A stretch of DNA of 46,919 nucleotides from an uncultured Saprospiraceae bacterium (lineage in GTDB: Bacteria; Bacteroidota; Bacteroidia; Chitinophagales; Saprospiraceae), in assembly GCA_937967615.1 (NCBI GenBank), contig CALCMJ010000023.1, positions 1 to 46,919 of the forward strand. The letters run 5' to 3'. Of the stretch, positions 32,578-41,084 are shown piece by piece; within the stretch, counting starts at the first letter, position 1; the number at the start of each line of letters is the position of its first letter. Under the pieces are notes generated by a model. It searched no databases, was not told the DNA's origin, and saw only the letters and a program-made list of their open reading frames with translations. Made by a program: the position numbers and the translations under genes.

Positions 32578-34380
32578 CTATTGTACATTATCGCCGCGTA
32601 ATATGCGATATCGTTTTCTCGCTTCCACAGCAAATGTGCTATTCGAATAATCAATGAATACTTTCTCATAAAGAGGTAGCGCGCTGTCTGGATCTTTTAA
32701 AATGAGATCATAGAGTTGAGCAAGTTCAAAGATGGCATTGTCGCAGGTGATATCTTCTGGAAATTTTTCAATTATGATTTCGTATTTTTTTATAGCATCA
32801 TCATACTTTTGAAGTGCTGTATACATCAATGCTTCTCTATGTAAAATATCGTCCTCTAGTTCATGCTCTGGAAATAATAGTTTTACAGAATCCAATTTTT
32901 GAAAAGCCTCAGGAAATCTGTTTTGCACTGCAAGAAGATCAGCGCCTGAGAATAAACGCAAAGCGGTATCTGTAGAATCCAATCCCATATTTGTTGTTAT
33001 AAATACAGACTTGTCAATGGCGTCATTTGAGATAAGCTTAGAGGTTGAGGATTTTAGGATGTCAAATATTTCTTGTGCCCACCCAAAATTGCCAGAGTAA
33101 TAAAATAGTAGAGCATTTTTGTATCGAGCAACTTCTCCTAAAAACTCTTCTCTAAATTCTTTATCGACTTGTGAGTATAGTAATGTGGCTTCCCAGATAT
33201 CACCTTGAATCAAATAATAATCTGCAAGAGATATTTTTGCATTTGCACGTTCGTTTTTACGAATCGAACGAATTTCTACCATGTCTTCTAAAGTCTTCAC
33301 AGCAGCATCAATATCATTGACATCTAGAGCTAGAAATTCACAATAGTCTTTAACTATCGCGGCAGTAGCGTTATTCACACCCACCTCATCAATAAAAGCT
33401 TTGTATTCTAAACGAAGGGAATCAAAATCATTTTTATTGTAGTCAGGAACTGCCTTTACTTGAGCAATCTTGCTATCCATAACAGATTTTTTTGCTTCAA
33501 TATAATAGCTGCCGGTCCTGCCTTTTTCTTCGACAACATAGGAGAATGCTTTAATAGCAATAGGGTAGTCAGCTGCATTGAAAGCGATATTTCCTAAGTC
33601 CATTATGCGAGTACCGTTCTCGTCTTGTTTTTTATCTATTGCCCTAGCCTGACGAAACGCTTTTGCGTAGTCCTTTTCATGTATAAAGACCCATTGTAGA
33701 ACTTCAGGATAAGATTTGTTTTCTGGGTCATTGTTTATACGTTCGTATAACTGCTTTTTAAGTTCTTGAAGATCTTCAGCGGTATGTAAGTTTGTTTGAA
33801 AGGTTTTTTTGAGTGAGCGCACTTTCCCAACGTTGTCAGAGGCATAGTTTAGATAGTGCTTTATCATATCAGGTATCTCACCTTTACGCCTATATAGATC
33901 AGCAGTATAGTAAGCAAAAATTACATCGTTATTAAGCTTTGCTGTACCCTGATGATAGGTTTCCAATGCCAAATCAAGTTTTCCAGAACGAACGAATGTA
34001 TTTCCAAGATTTATGACATCGTTGTGCTTGGGCTGAACGTACTTAATTGCTTTTCTATAACTCTTCTCGGCTTTATCTGGAGCCATCATACGTTCTTGTA
34101 AATTCCCTAAGCTCACATAGAGAGTTACATCGTCAGGTCTGCTTTTGAGCTCTTTTTCTATTTCGCTTTCAGCCTCTTCAAATTCTTCTAATTCTAGAAG
34201 AGACTTAATGTACTGAGAAAAGAAGACATTCTTTGTTTTGTCCTTTTCATACATCTTTTTGAAGATAACGGAAGCCTTTCTATATTCTCCATCTCTCAGG
34301 TATTTATACGCAAGCCTCGTGTCCTGTGCTTGGAGGACAAGAAATGAAAAACTGAATAATATACAAAGTAGGTATTTCAC
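32578..34380 (-). CDS. Exported TPR-repeat protein
   Basis: A 600-residue protein with signal peptide (1-18, ending LQAQ) and TPR or TPR-like helices over nearly its whole length (for example RDGEYRKASVIFKKMYE near 30, PDKAEKSYRKAIKYV near 98, and YDDAIKKYEIIIEKFPED near 535). This is the plan of periplasmic TPR scaffolds such as BamD/YbgF-type proteins, but much longer. First gene of a two-gene unit with the site-2 protease. Confidence 0.82.
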   Translation of the reverse strand: MKYLLCILFSFSFLVLQAQDTRLAYKYLRDGEYRKASVIFKKMYEKDKTKNVFFSQYIKSLLELEEFEEAESEIEKELKSRPDDVTLYVSLGNLQERMMAPDKAEKSYRKAIKYVQPKHNDVINLGNTFVRSGKLDLALETYHQGTAKLNNDVIFAYYTADLYRRKGEIPDMIKHYLNYASDNVGKVRSLKKTFQTNLHTAEDLQELKKQLYERINNDPENKSYPEVLQWVFIHEKDYAKAFRQARAIDKKQDENGTRIMDLGNIAFNAADYPIAIKAFSYVVEEKGRTGSYYIEAKKSVMDSKIAQVKAVPDYNKNDFDSLRLEYKAFIDEVGVNNATAAIVKDYCEFLALDVNDIDAAVKTLEDMVEIRSIRKNERANAKISLADYYLIQGDIWEATLLYSQVDKEFREEFLGEVARYKNALLFYYSGNFGWAQEIFDILKSSTSKLISNDAIDKSVFITTNMGLDSTDTALRLFSGADLLAVQNRFPEAFQKLDSVKLLFPEHELEDDILHREALMYTALQKYDDAIKKYEIIIEKFPEDITCDNAIFELAQLYDLILKDPDSALPLYEKVFIDYSNSTFAVEARKRYRILRGDNVQ

Positions 34381-34404
34381 TATATGGATTTAACAAATTT
34401 AAGG

Positions 34405-34412
34405 CAAAAGTA
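34405..34412 (-). promoter_or_regulatory. Probable -7 element for the TPR-protease unit
   Basis: On the minus strand this reads TACTTTTG, an exact TAnnTTTG match, 24 bases before the ATG at 34380. The tonB terminator lies just upstream, so a new transcript must start here. Confidence 0.5.
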
Positions 34413-34468
34413 CCTTCCGCGCTTGTATAATTGTAACGCTTTATGAAGAGAAATAATTTCAAGGAAAT

Positions 34469-34497
34469 AAAAAAGGGAAAATGTAGCACATTTTCCC
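34469..34497 (-). terminator. Intrinsic terminator of the gcvH-vanZ-tonB unit
   Basis: On the minus strand GGGAAAATGT pairs perfectly with ACATTTTCCC across a three-base loop, followed by six T. It lies 28 bases past the tonB stop. The strongest terminator in the window. Confidence 0.9.
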
Positions 34498-34524
34498 TTC
34501 TATTTATATGTATATAGGCTGTTT

Positions 34525-35457
34525 TTAGCCCTCTAGTCTAAATCTTACTGGTAATGTGTAAAATACCTTCACGGCACGTCCACGCTGCTTTCCAGGGGTC
34601 CATTTCTCAGGAAGGTTATTCATGTTATTAACAACTTTAAGAGCAGACTCTCCACAACCCGCTCCAATGTCTCTAACAACATTCGCTTCTTGTACAGATC
34701 CATCTTTCCCAACTACAAACTGAATAACACACATACCCTCTACACCATTTTCTCTGGCGATAGCTGGATATTTAAGGTTTTTATAAATGTACTGAAGCAT
34801 TTTTTCCTTAGCACACTCCTCCTTTTCCTTATCTGAACCAGACATTCCTTCACAACCAGGGAACCTAGGCATTTGTTCCACAACCTTAAAGATTTCATCT
34901 TCTTCTGGCGGTGGAGGAGGCGGTGGCGGAGGTGGTGGCGGTGCCTCTTCTTCCTCTTCAATTACTGGAGGCGGCTCATCTACTACAGTTTCTTCATCTA
35001 CTTCTGTATCCTCGAAAATAGGCTCTTCTTCCTCTTCAATCTCTTCCTCTGGAACTTCTTCAATTACTGGTGGAGGAGGCGGAGGTGGCGGTGGAGGTGG
35101 CTCAGCTGTTCTTGGCGGCTCAACTAAGAAGTCTTCATCTAACTCCAATGCATCATCTGGTATGAAAACTTCATCATCATACGTTGTTGCACTAAAGGCA
35201 AGTATCGTAGTTGCAAGAGATGCAACAAGTCCAAATAACAACAAAGGGTTGGATAATTTGAACGCATTTACTGCCGGATATTTGCTTCTAGCTGTCAAAG
35301 GAGACTTCCAAGAAGTGTCACGATATTTTTCTCCTAATTGCTCAGGAGTCATCGAGTTGAATTTATTCTTAAAAAAGAATATTATTCCAATAACCACCAC
35401 GGCTAAGAGTAGTATCAGCCAAATTGAAGTCATTGTAGGGAACGAAAGATCACTCAT
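34525..35457 (-). CDS. Energy transducer TonB with two membrane helices and two proline blocks
   Basis: A 310-residue TonB-family protein. Helices lie at about 10-29 and 70-90, not the single N-terminal anchor of classic TonB. A linker follows with proline runs at 120-130 (11 Pro) and 173-184 (12 Pro), separated by Glu-rich VPEEEIEEEEE-type segments. The TonB_C domain (about 222-308) has YPAIARENGVEG, VGKDGSV and the FYTLPVRFRL end, plus Cys pairs (Cys202/Cys214, Cys243/Cys268). TonB passes proton-motive energy to outer-membrane transporters. The ATG overlaps the vanZ stop by four bases. Confidence 0.9.
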   Translation of the reverse strand: MSDLSFPTMTSIWLILLLAVVVIGIIFFFKNKFNSMTPEQLGEKYRDTSWKSPLTARSKYPAVNAFKLSNPLLLFGLVASLATTILAFSATTYDDEVFIPDDALELDEDFLVEPPRTAEPPPPPPPPPPPVIEEVPEEEIEEEEEPIFEDTEVDEETVVDEPPPVIEEEEEAPPPPPPPPPPPPEEDEIFKVVEQMPRFPGCEGMSGSDKEKEECAKEKMLQYIYKNLKYPAIARENGVEGMCVIQFVVGKDGSVQEANVVRDIGAGCGESALKVVNNMNNLPEKWTPGKQRGRAVKVFYTLPVRFRLEG

Positions 35458-35759
35458 TCAGTTCTTTTTAGTAGTTTATAAAATCCTATCCCAAGGATAG
35501 AACCGCTAATATTAGCAAATAAGTCGAAAATTTCAAAAAACCTTGTTTCGAAATAGCGTCCTTGGAGGAATTCTATGCCTAAACCATAGAAAAAACACCC
35601 AAATAGCACTAAATAGAGTCCTAAGTCATCTCTAAGTAATAAAAACGCTAGAACTCCGTATGCAATTAAGTGGGCTATTTTATCCACATGATACGTTTGC
35701 ATCCATTCTGGAGGATCATTTGAAGGAGCTTTCATTATAGATAGATAAAGCAAAAGCAA
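35454..35759 (-). CDS. VanZ-family membrane protein, 5' end uncertain
   Basis: A small VanZ-like protein with the IAHLIAYGVLAFLLL helix and the YGLGIEFLQG and FEIFDLFANISGSILG segments typical of the family. The only ordinary start is TTG at 35757-35759, but this falls inside the first hydrophobic helix. The frame is open to 35831 and encodes the rest of that helix (RFLLSGLCALLLLYLSIM) without any ATG, GTG or TTG. The true start may be ATT (35811-35813), ATA or CTG, giving about 115-122 residues. Function of this family is unknown. Coupled to tonB by a four-base overlap. Confidence 0.8.
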   Translation of the reverse strand: MLLLYLSIMKAPSNDPPEWMQTYHVDKIAHLIAYGVLAFLLLRDDLGLYLVLFGCFFYGLGIEFLQGRYFETRFFEIFDLFANISGSILGIGFYKLLKRTE

Positions 35760-35855
35760 CGCACATAGTCCCGAAAGAAGAAATCTGTATTTCGACTTAG
35801 TTATTATATTAATAGATGCCAGCTTGCATGATTATGGTGTATGAATCAATCATAT

Positions 35856-36248
35856 TTATGAAATCAGTTCGCCATAAGCTTCTGCGTCCATAAGGTCTTC
35901 CAGCTGGCTAGGGTCAGATATGGATATTTTTATTATCCACCCTTCCTTATATGGATCTGAATTTACCAATCCTGGGTCATCTCCGTCTGATTCATCCAAT
36001 TTGGAATTAAATTCAAGGACTTTTCCTGTCAATGGCATAAACAAATCTGAAGTGGTTTTTACGGCTTCAATGGTTCCAAAGACTTCATCTTTTGCTACAA
36101 TTTCTCCCACAGTTTCAATTTCCACATATACAATCTCACCTAGTTCTGTTTGTGCATGATCCGTAATTCCTATAATTGCTGTATTATCTTCATTTATTAA
36201 TACCCACTCGTGTTCTTTGGTATATTTTAAACCTTCTGGTGTATTCAT
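35856..36248 (-). CDS. gcvH: Glycine cleavage system H protein
   Basis: GcvH is the lipoyl carrier that shuttles the methylamine group between the P, T and L proteins. The 130-residue protein has the lipoylated Lys64 in FGTIEAVKTTSDL, the N-terminal YTKEHEWV segment and the C-terminal GWIIKI stretch. No gcvP or gcvT is nearby. In many Bacteroidota gcvH is kept beside vanZ and TonB genes rather than with glycine metabolism, as here. It starts eight bases after the citrate synthase stop. Confidence 0.96.
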   Translation of the reverse strand: MNTPEGLKYTKEHEWVLINEDNTAIIGITDHAQTELGEIVYVEIETVGEIVAKDEVFGTIEAVKTTSDLFMPLTGKVLEFNSKLDESDGDDPGLVNSDPYKEGWIIKISISDPSQLEDLMDAEAYGELIS

Positions 36249-36256
36249 ATTTTCTC

Positions 36257-37567
36257 CTATGTATTTTTTGCTAAAAAACTTTTAACCCACTCCGTATTTG
36301 TAGACTTAGGTCTTTCCAAAGGTAAACCCAAGGCTCTAGACCAACATAGAGATGCCATAACCCCTAAAGCTCTGGAGACACCAAATAACACAGTGTAGTA
36401 TGTATAATCAGTAAGGCCATAATGGACTAGTATCGCACCAGAATGCGCATCCACGTTTGGCCATGGATTTTTCACTTTTCCTAAAGCACCCAAAATATCT
36501 GGAACAACATCAAACAAGTCCCATACGACCTGCACAGTAGCATCATCTTTAATATATTCTTCAGCAAATACGCGTTGCGCAGTAAAACGTGGATCTGGTT
36601 GTCTTAAGACAGCATGTCCATAACCAGGGATGACTTGACCACTGTCAAGTGTTTCTTGTACATACTGAGCTATTTGCTCTTTTGTGGGTTTGTCTGTACC
36701 CAACTTATCCGTCATACGGAATATCCACTTTATTACTTCCTGGTTAGCTAAACCATGCAAAGGACCTGCAAGAGAATCCATCGCAGCAGAATACGATAAG
36801 AATGGATCACTTAATGTTGAGTTAACCAAGTGTGCTGTATGTGCAGAAGCATTACCTCCTTCGTGATCAGCATGAATAGTTAAGTATAAGCGCATCAGAC
36901 TTTTGAAGTCTGGGTTGTCAATACCCAACATGTGTGCAAAGTTCCCTGACCAATCCAATGAATTGTCAGCTGGAATATGGTCTCCACCCTTATATGTTTT
37001 TCTATAGATATAGGCAGCAACCGCTGGAAGTCTAGCTAATAGATTCATTGAATCTTCATAGGTTGCATCCCAATAATCATTCTTGCTCATGCCTTCACTG
37101 TAGCGTTGGACAAAGACACTTTCACAATTTAGTGAAGCAATAGCAATCACAAATTGTGTCATAGGATGTGTACTTGCATCCAAAGCATCCAAGACCTTGA
37201 GAGTTTGCTCTGGTAACTTTGATCTTTTTTCCCACTCATCTGTAAGCCAATCGACATCTTCTTGCGTAGGCATTTCATCCACAAGCATAAGCCAGAACAG
37301 CCCTTCAGGAAGGGGTTCTTTCCCGCCTTTTCTTTTAGGAAGCTTTTCTCTAAGTTCTGGAATATTATAACCTCTAAAACGTATTCCATCTTGCGCATCC
37401 AATTCAGATGTTTCCCAGATCATACTTTTGACTCCTCGCATTCCTCCAAAGACCTGCTTAAGACTTACCTCATCAACTTTTAATGAACCATGTTCTTTGA
37501 GAAGACTTCGAATTTCGGTTTTTAGTGCTGAAGATTTTTCGTAAAATTTTTGTTTTAATCTATCCAT
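36257..37567 (-). CDS. gltA: Citrate synthase, mitochondrial (eukaryotic) type
   Basis: Condenses oxaloacetate and acetyl-CoA to citrate, entry to the TCA cycle. The 436-residue protein closely follows the mitochondrial enzyme rather than E. coli GltA: MRGVKSMIWETS, GIRFRGYNIPE, PLPEGLFWLM, DHEGGNASAHTAHLV, VPGYGHAVLR (His), KNPWPNVDAHSG (Asp) and ALGLPLERPKS all have near-identical counterparts in animal citrate synthase. It lacks the NADH-binding N-terminal domain of GltA, so a dimer without NADH inhibition is expected. Second gene of a minus-strand unit that continues into gcvH. Confidence 0.95.
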   Translation of the reverse strand: MDRLKQKFYEKSSALKTEIRSLLKEHGSLKVDEVSLKQVFGGMRGVKSMIWETSELDAQDGIRFRGYNIPELREKLPKRKGGKEPLPEGLFWLMLVDEMPTQEDVDWLTDEWEKRSKLPEQTLKVLDALDASTHPMTQFVIAIASLNCESVFVQRYSEGMSKNDYWDATYEDSMNLLARLPAVAAYIYRKTYKGGDHIPADNSLDWSGNFAHMLGIDNPDFKSLMRLYLTIHADHEGGNASAHTAHLVNSTLSDPFLSYSAAMDSLAGPLHGLANQEVIKWIFRMTDKLGTDKPTKEQIAQYVQETLDSGQVIPGYGHAVLRQPDPRFTAQRVFAEEYIKDDATVQVVWDLFDVVPDILGALGKVKNPWPNVDAHSGAILVHYGLTDYTYYTVLFGVSRALGVMASLCWSRALGLPLERPKSTNTEWVKSFLAKNT

Positions 37568-37570
37568 TCT

Positions 37571-37927
37571 CTACTGTATCACTATTTTCTTTTTAAGAGC
37601 TGTTGGTTTAGGGCCGGTGTTAAATCTTTCAGATTGTTCTTTTCTGATTTTCGAATATGCAGCATATTGGTCCGCAGATAAGATCTGTTTAAACTTAGCA
37701 TCTGTTGCAAGTGCTATCTTTTCTCTTTCCTTGGAGTATTGTACAGGGTTAGTCGCTTTGAGCTTATAGATACCCCGCATCTGGATAGAAGATTCGGTTT
37801 GAATTTGTTTTGCTGAAATCTCTTGGGCTGGTGTTAAGGCAAGAGCTTCTTTGACAGGAACCATGGACTGTGACGTAGCACAGACGATAGAACATACAGT
37901 GAATAAAAGACTTATAAGTAATTTCAT
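37571..37927 (-). CDS. Small secreted protein, Spy/CpxP-like
   Basis: A 118-residue exported protein with signal peptide (about 1-19). The mature part is helical and basic, with an ALTPAQEISAKQIQTE segment (about 29-45) and LSADQYAAYSKIR (about 84-96), the spacing of LTxxQ motifs in Spy/CpxP-type periplasmic proteins. The likeness is weak and no function is assigned. It ends three bases before citrate synthase starts and so probably shares its promoter, an odd pairing. Confidence 0.65.
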   Translation of the reverse strand: MKLLISLLFTVCSIVCATSQSMVPVKEALALTPAQEISAKQIQTESSIQMRGIYKLKATNPVQYSKEREKIALATDAKFKQILSADQYAAYSKIRKEQSERFNTGPKPTALKKKIVIQ

Positions 37928-38022
37928 TTGATATTATTTTAAGAGTTCTAAAATTACAATATTTATTAACGAATTATAATTCCATTTTGATACAAAATTC
38001 GATTTAATTTGCCCAAATTGCT

Positions 38023-38616
38023 ATGATGTTAGTAATAGATGATGTACTAATCAGTGATGATGTCCTTCAGGAGCATTTTTTTTGCAAATTAGACGCCTGT
38101 AAAGGGGCTTGCTGCTATGAGGGAGATTATGGAGCGCCATTGGAAGAGACTGAAATAGCGCTTATTGAAGGATTATTGCAAAAAGTATCAAAATATCTCC
38201 CAGAACGATCAATAAAAAAGATAGAAACAGACGGCTATTACGACGTTTTTGGGAAAGAAAAATTTAAAGGTACCCAGCTCCACGCAGATGGAAGCTGTGT
38301 CTTCTTGTTCAAAGATAAATTGGGAATAGCCAAATGTGCATTTGAGCAAGCGTATTATAATGGAGAGACTGACTTTAAAAAACCTGTGTCATGTCATCTT
38401 TACCCGGTCAGGATCACTAAAGATGAAAAGCTTGGTTTTGAAGCCATCAACTATGATCGGTGGAGTATATGTAACGCAGCATGTCAAAACGGAGCCAAGA
38501 AACAAATTCCATTATTCCGATTTTTGAAAGAAGCATTGATAAGAAAATATGGCGAAGCATTCTACGAAGAAATGGATGCAGCTTATCTTAATCGATATAA
38601 AAAAGATACAAAATGA
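38023..38616 (+). CDS. DUF3109 family cysteine-rich protein
   Basis: A 197-residue cytosolic protein with many cysteines: FFCKLDACKGACC (about 20-32), CVFLF, KCAFEQ, VSCHLYPVRI and CNAACQ. The spacing is that of DUF3109, related to the YkgJ-type putative zinc or iron-sulfur binding domain. Biochemical function is unknown. Two adjacent ATG codons (38023 and 38026) are possible starts. It overlaps the M14 peptidase gene by four bases (ATGA), so the two are translationally coupled. Confidence 0.9.
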   Translation: MMLVIDDVLISDDVLQEHFFCKLDACKGACCYEGDYGAPLEETEIALIEGLLQKVSKYLPERSIKKIETDGYYDVFGKEKFKGTQLHADGSCVFLFKDKLGIAKCAFEQAYYNGETDFKKPVSCHLYPVRITKDEKLGFEAINYDRWSICNAACQNGAKKQIPLFRFLKEALIRKYGEAFYEEMDAAYLNRYKKDTK

Positions 38617-41009
38617 AAAGATTACAATTGTGTACACTAATCTGTTTATTTAGTTTTATTCAAGTCACCTATTTAGCCGCACAAATTAAATCACCTGAGG
38701 AATTCCTTCCCACTTTATATAAAGAACATTTTACTCCGCATCATCTCTTAGTGGATTATGTAGAATACTTAACGGAGCAATCAAACTTAATCCAGACAAT
38801 TGAATACGGGAAAACAAACGAAAAGAGACCTCTTTTGCTCAGTTTTGTTTCAACACCAGAAAATTTAAACAGACTGGAACAAATCCGTCAGGAGCACATG
38901 AATAATTTGGGGGTGAATGGAAACATATCTAACGCCGCAACACCTGCGATCGTTTGGTTAAGTTTTAATGTACATGGAAATGAAGCTGCAGGTGCAGAAA
39001 GTTCAATGCAAGTATTGTATGATCTTGTTGTTTCAAATGCAAACGCGAAAGAGTGGTTAAAAGACCTTGTTGTTATTATAGATCCTTGTATTAACCCTGA
39101 TGGATATTCTAGATATACGCATTGGGTTTGGCGTACAGCAAGTAAAGAAACACAACCTGAACGTGTAGATAGAGAACATGACGAACCTTGGCCAGGCGGA
39201 AGAACAAATCATTACATGTTTGATCTCAACAGAGATTGGGCATGGCAGTCTCAAATAGAAACCCAACAAAGAATGATCTATTACAATCAGTGGCTGCCAC
39301 ATGTACATGGAGACTTTCATGAAATGGGAGTGGACGCACATTACTATTTTGCTCCAGCAGCAAAACCATACCATGAAAAAATTACTGATTGGCAATACGA
39401 TTTTCAAGAACGCGTAGGGAAAAACATAGCTGGTTATTTTGACAAAGAAGGTTGGTTGTATTTTACTAAAGAAACCTTTGACTTATTCTATCCAAGTTAT
39501 GGAGATACATATCCTATGTTTAATGGTGCAATAGGAATGACGTATGAACAGGCTGGAAGTGGAAGAGCAGGTAGGTCTGTATATACTGAAGCCCATGAGG
39601 AACTTACTATTAGAGAGAGAATAGAACATCACAAAACAGCGGCACTCGCAACCATAGAAGCAGCACACACAAATAAAGAAGAACTCAAAAAACAACACAG
39701 AGAATATTTTAATAGAAATAAACAAAACGGTGCATATGTTATAGAAAATAATGCGGCAGATCTTTTGGATGAATTTGCTGACCTTATGAAAAAGAACAAT
39801 ATAGACCATGGATATAGTAATGATGGAAAATTAATTATTCCAAGAAATCAAACAAAGTCAACGCTTTTAGAAGTCTTAATGGAAAAAGATCCAAATTTAG
39901 AAGATTCGCTAACATATGATATTACCAGTTGGTCCTTGCCACTAGCGTATGGCTTGAAATCTAGTACACAGAATACAGTTCCTAATATGGGAAATCCAAA
40001 AGTGGATAATGCCAATATTACATTCGATGCTAACGCAAAGATCTTTGTAATAAAGCCTGAAGGAGTTTCTGGAAGAAAAGCTTTAGGAAAATTAGCGGAG
40101 GCTGGAATCAAACATAGAATAAATGATGAAAAAATAACTTTTGCAAACAATACACTTGCCCCAGGATGTATAATTCTGACGCAAGCTGATAATAAGAGAA
40201 TAGACCTAGGTGAAACATTACGCTCCCTCAAATTGGAAAACATTCAAACTTTAGCATCTGGAATGGCGGAGAGTGGTTCTGACATTGGCGGAGATAGGGT
40301 GCGATTTATAAAGACACCCAAAGTTTTGTGTCTTACGGGCGAAGATGTCAGTAGTTATACGTTTGGTCAGGTTTGGCATTATTTTGAACAAGTCATTGAA
40401 TATCCAATTACGAATATTTATAAAAGCGCAATCAGTGATAATGCACTCAAAAATTATAATGTCTTTATTATCCCTGACAACTACAGTGATTTTAGTGAAA
40501 GACAATTAAAAACTTTGAAGTCATGGGTGAGAAATGGAGGTAAGTTAGTCTTAATAGGAAATAGCAATGCCCAATTTGCGAGTAGCAAAGAATTTGGACT
40601 GGAACTCATAGAAAAGGATATAGAACAGGATAAAGACGAGGAAACACCACAAGTTCCTTATAGCCATAAACAAAGAGACAGGATCAGCGAAGGAATGCCA
40701 GGTGCTGTGATCAGTACTGAATTAGACCATTCGCATCCTTATGCATTAAACATAGATACTTACCACAGTTTAAAAACGAATACAGATTTTTACTCGCTAA
40801 AGAAAGGCCATACAATAATTAAAATTCCAATGCAATATAAAAGTTATGGTTTTATAGGATCCAAAGTAAAACCAAAGCTAGGAAAGACACTTGTATTAGG
40901 AGAGGAAAGAATGGGTAGAGGTTCAGTCGTATATATGGTAGACAATCCTCTATTCAGATCCTTCTGGAAATCAGGACAATATTTGTTCAGCAACGTAATT
41001 TTTAATTAA
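38613..41009 (+). CDS. Secreted M14-family zinc carboxypeptidase
   Basis: A 798-residue exported metallopeptidase. Signal peptide 1-24 (ends LAAQ). Zinc ligands are His121 and Glu124 in NVHGNEAAGAE, with a third His in the HVHGDFHEMG stretch (about 230-239); PCINPDGYSRY and FDLNRDWAW are typical of M14. From about residue 420 there is a separate C-terminal region with a possible glutamine-amidotransferase-like fold (IIPDNYSDFSERQLKTLKSWV and GGKLVLIGNS). No type IX sorting tag is seen at the C-terminus, so it is probably periplasmic. Confidence 0.9.
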   Translation: MKRLQLCTLICLFSFIQVTYLAAQIKSPEEFLPTLYKEHFTPHHLLVDYVEYLTEQSNLIQTIEYGKTNEKRPLLLSFVSTPENLNRLEQIRQEHMNNLGVNGNISNAATPAIVWLSFNVHGNEAAGAESSMQVLYDLVVSNANAKEWLKDLVVIIDPCINPDGYSRYTHWVWRTASKETQPERVDREHDEPWPGGRTNHYMFDLNRDWAWQSQIETQQRMIYYNQWLPHVHGDFHEMGVDAHYYFAPAAKPYHEKITDWQYDFQERVGKNIAGYFDKEGWLYFTKETFDLFYPSYGDTYPMFNGAIGMTYEQAGSGRAGRSVYTEAHEELTIRERIEHHKTAALATIEAAHTNKEELKKQHREYFNRNKQNGAYVIENNAADLLDEFADLMKKNNIDHGYSNDGKLIIPRNQTKSTLLEVLMEKDPNLEDSLTYDITSWSLPLAYGLKSSTQNTVPNMGNPKVDNANITFDANAKIFVIKPEGVSGRKALGKLAEAGIKHRINDEKITFANNTLAPGCIILTQADNKRIDLGETLRSLKLENIQTLASGMAESGSDIGGDRVRFIKTPKVLCLTGEDVSSYTFGQVWHYFEQVIEYPITNIYKSAISDNALKNYNVFIIPDNYSDFSERQLKTLKSWVRNGGKLVLIGNSNAQFASSKEFGLELIEKDIEQDKDEETPQVPYSHKQRDRISEGMPGAVISTELDHSHPYALNIDTYHSLKTNTDFYSLKKGHTIIKIPMQYKSYGFIGSKVKPKLGKTLVLGEERMGRGSVVYMVDNPLFRSFWKSGQYLFSNVIFN

Positions 41010-41084
41010 AGAGTTATTTAAGAACTGAGGTATACCATCAATGGAATAGACTAAAACTTCACGAGGACATTGAAGAGGTTTAAA

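Noticed and set aside
34873-35127. Antisense Trp/Arg-rich open frame over the TonB gene
   Set aside because: It is the complement of the proline-codon runs of tonB and has no independent support.
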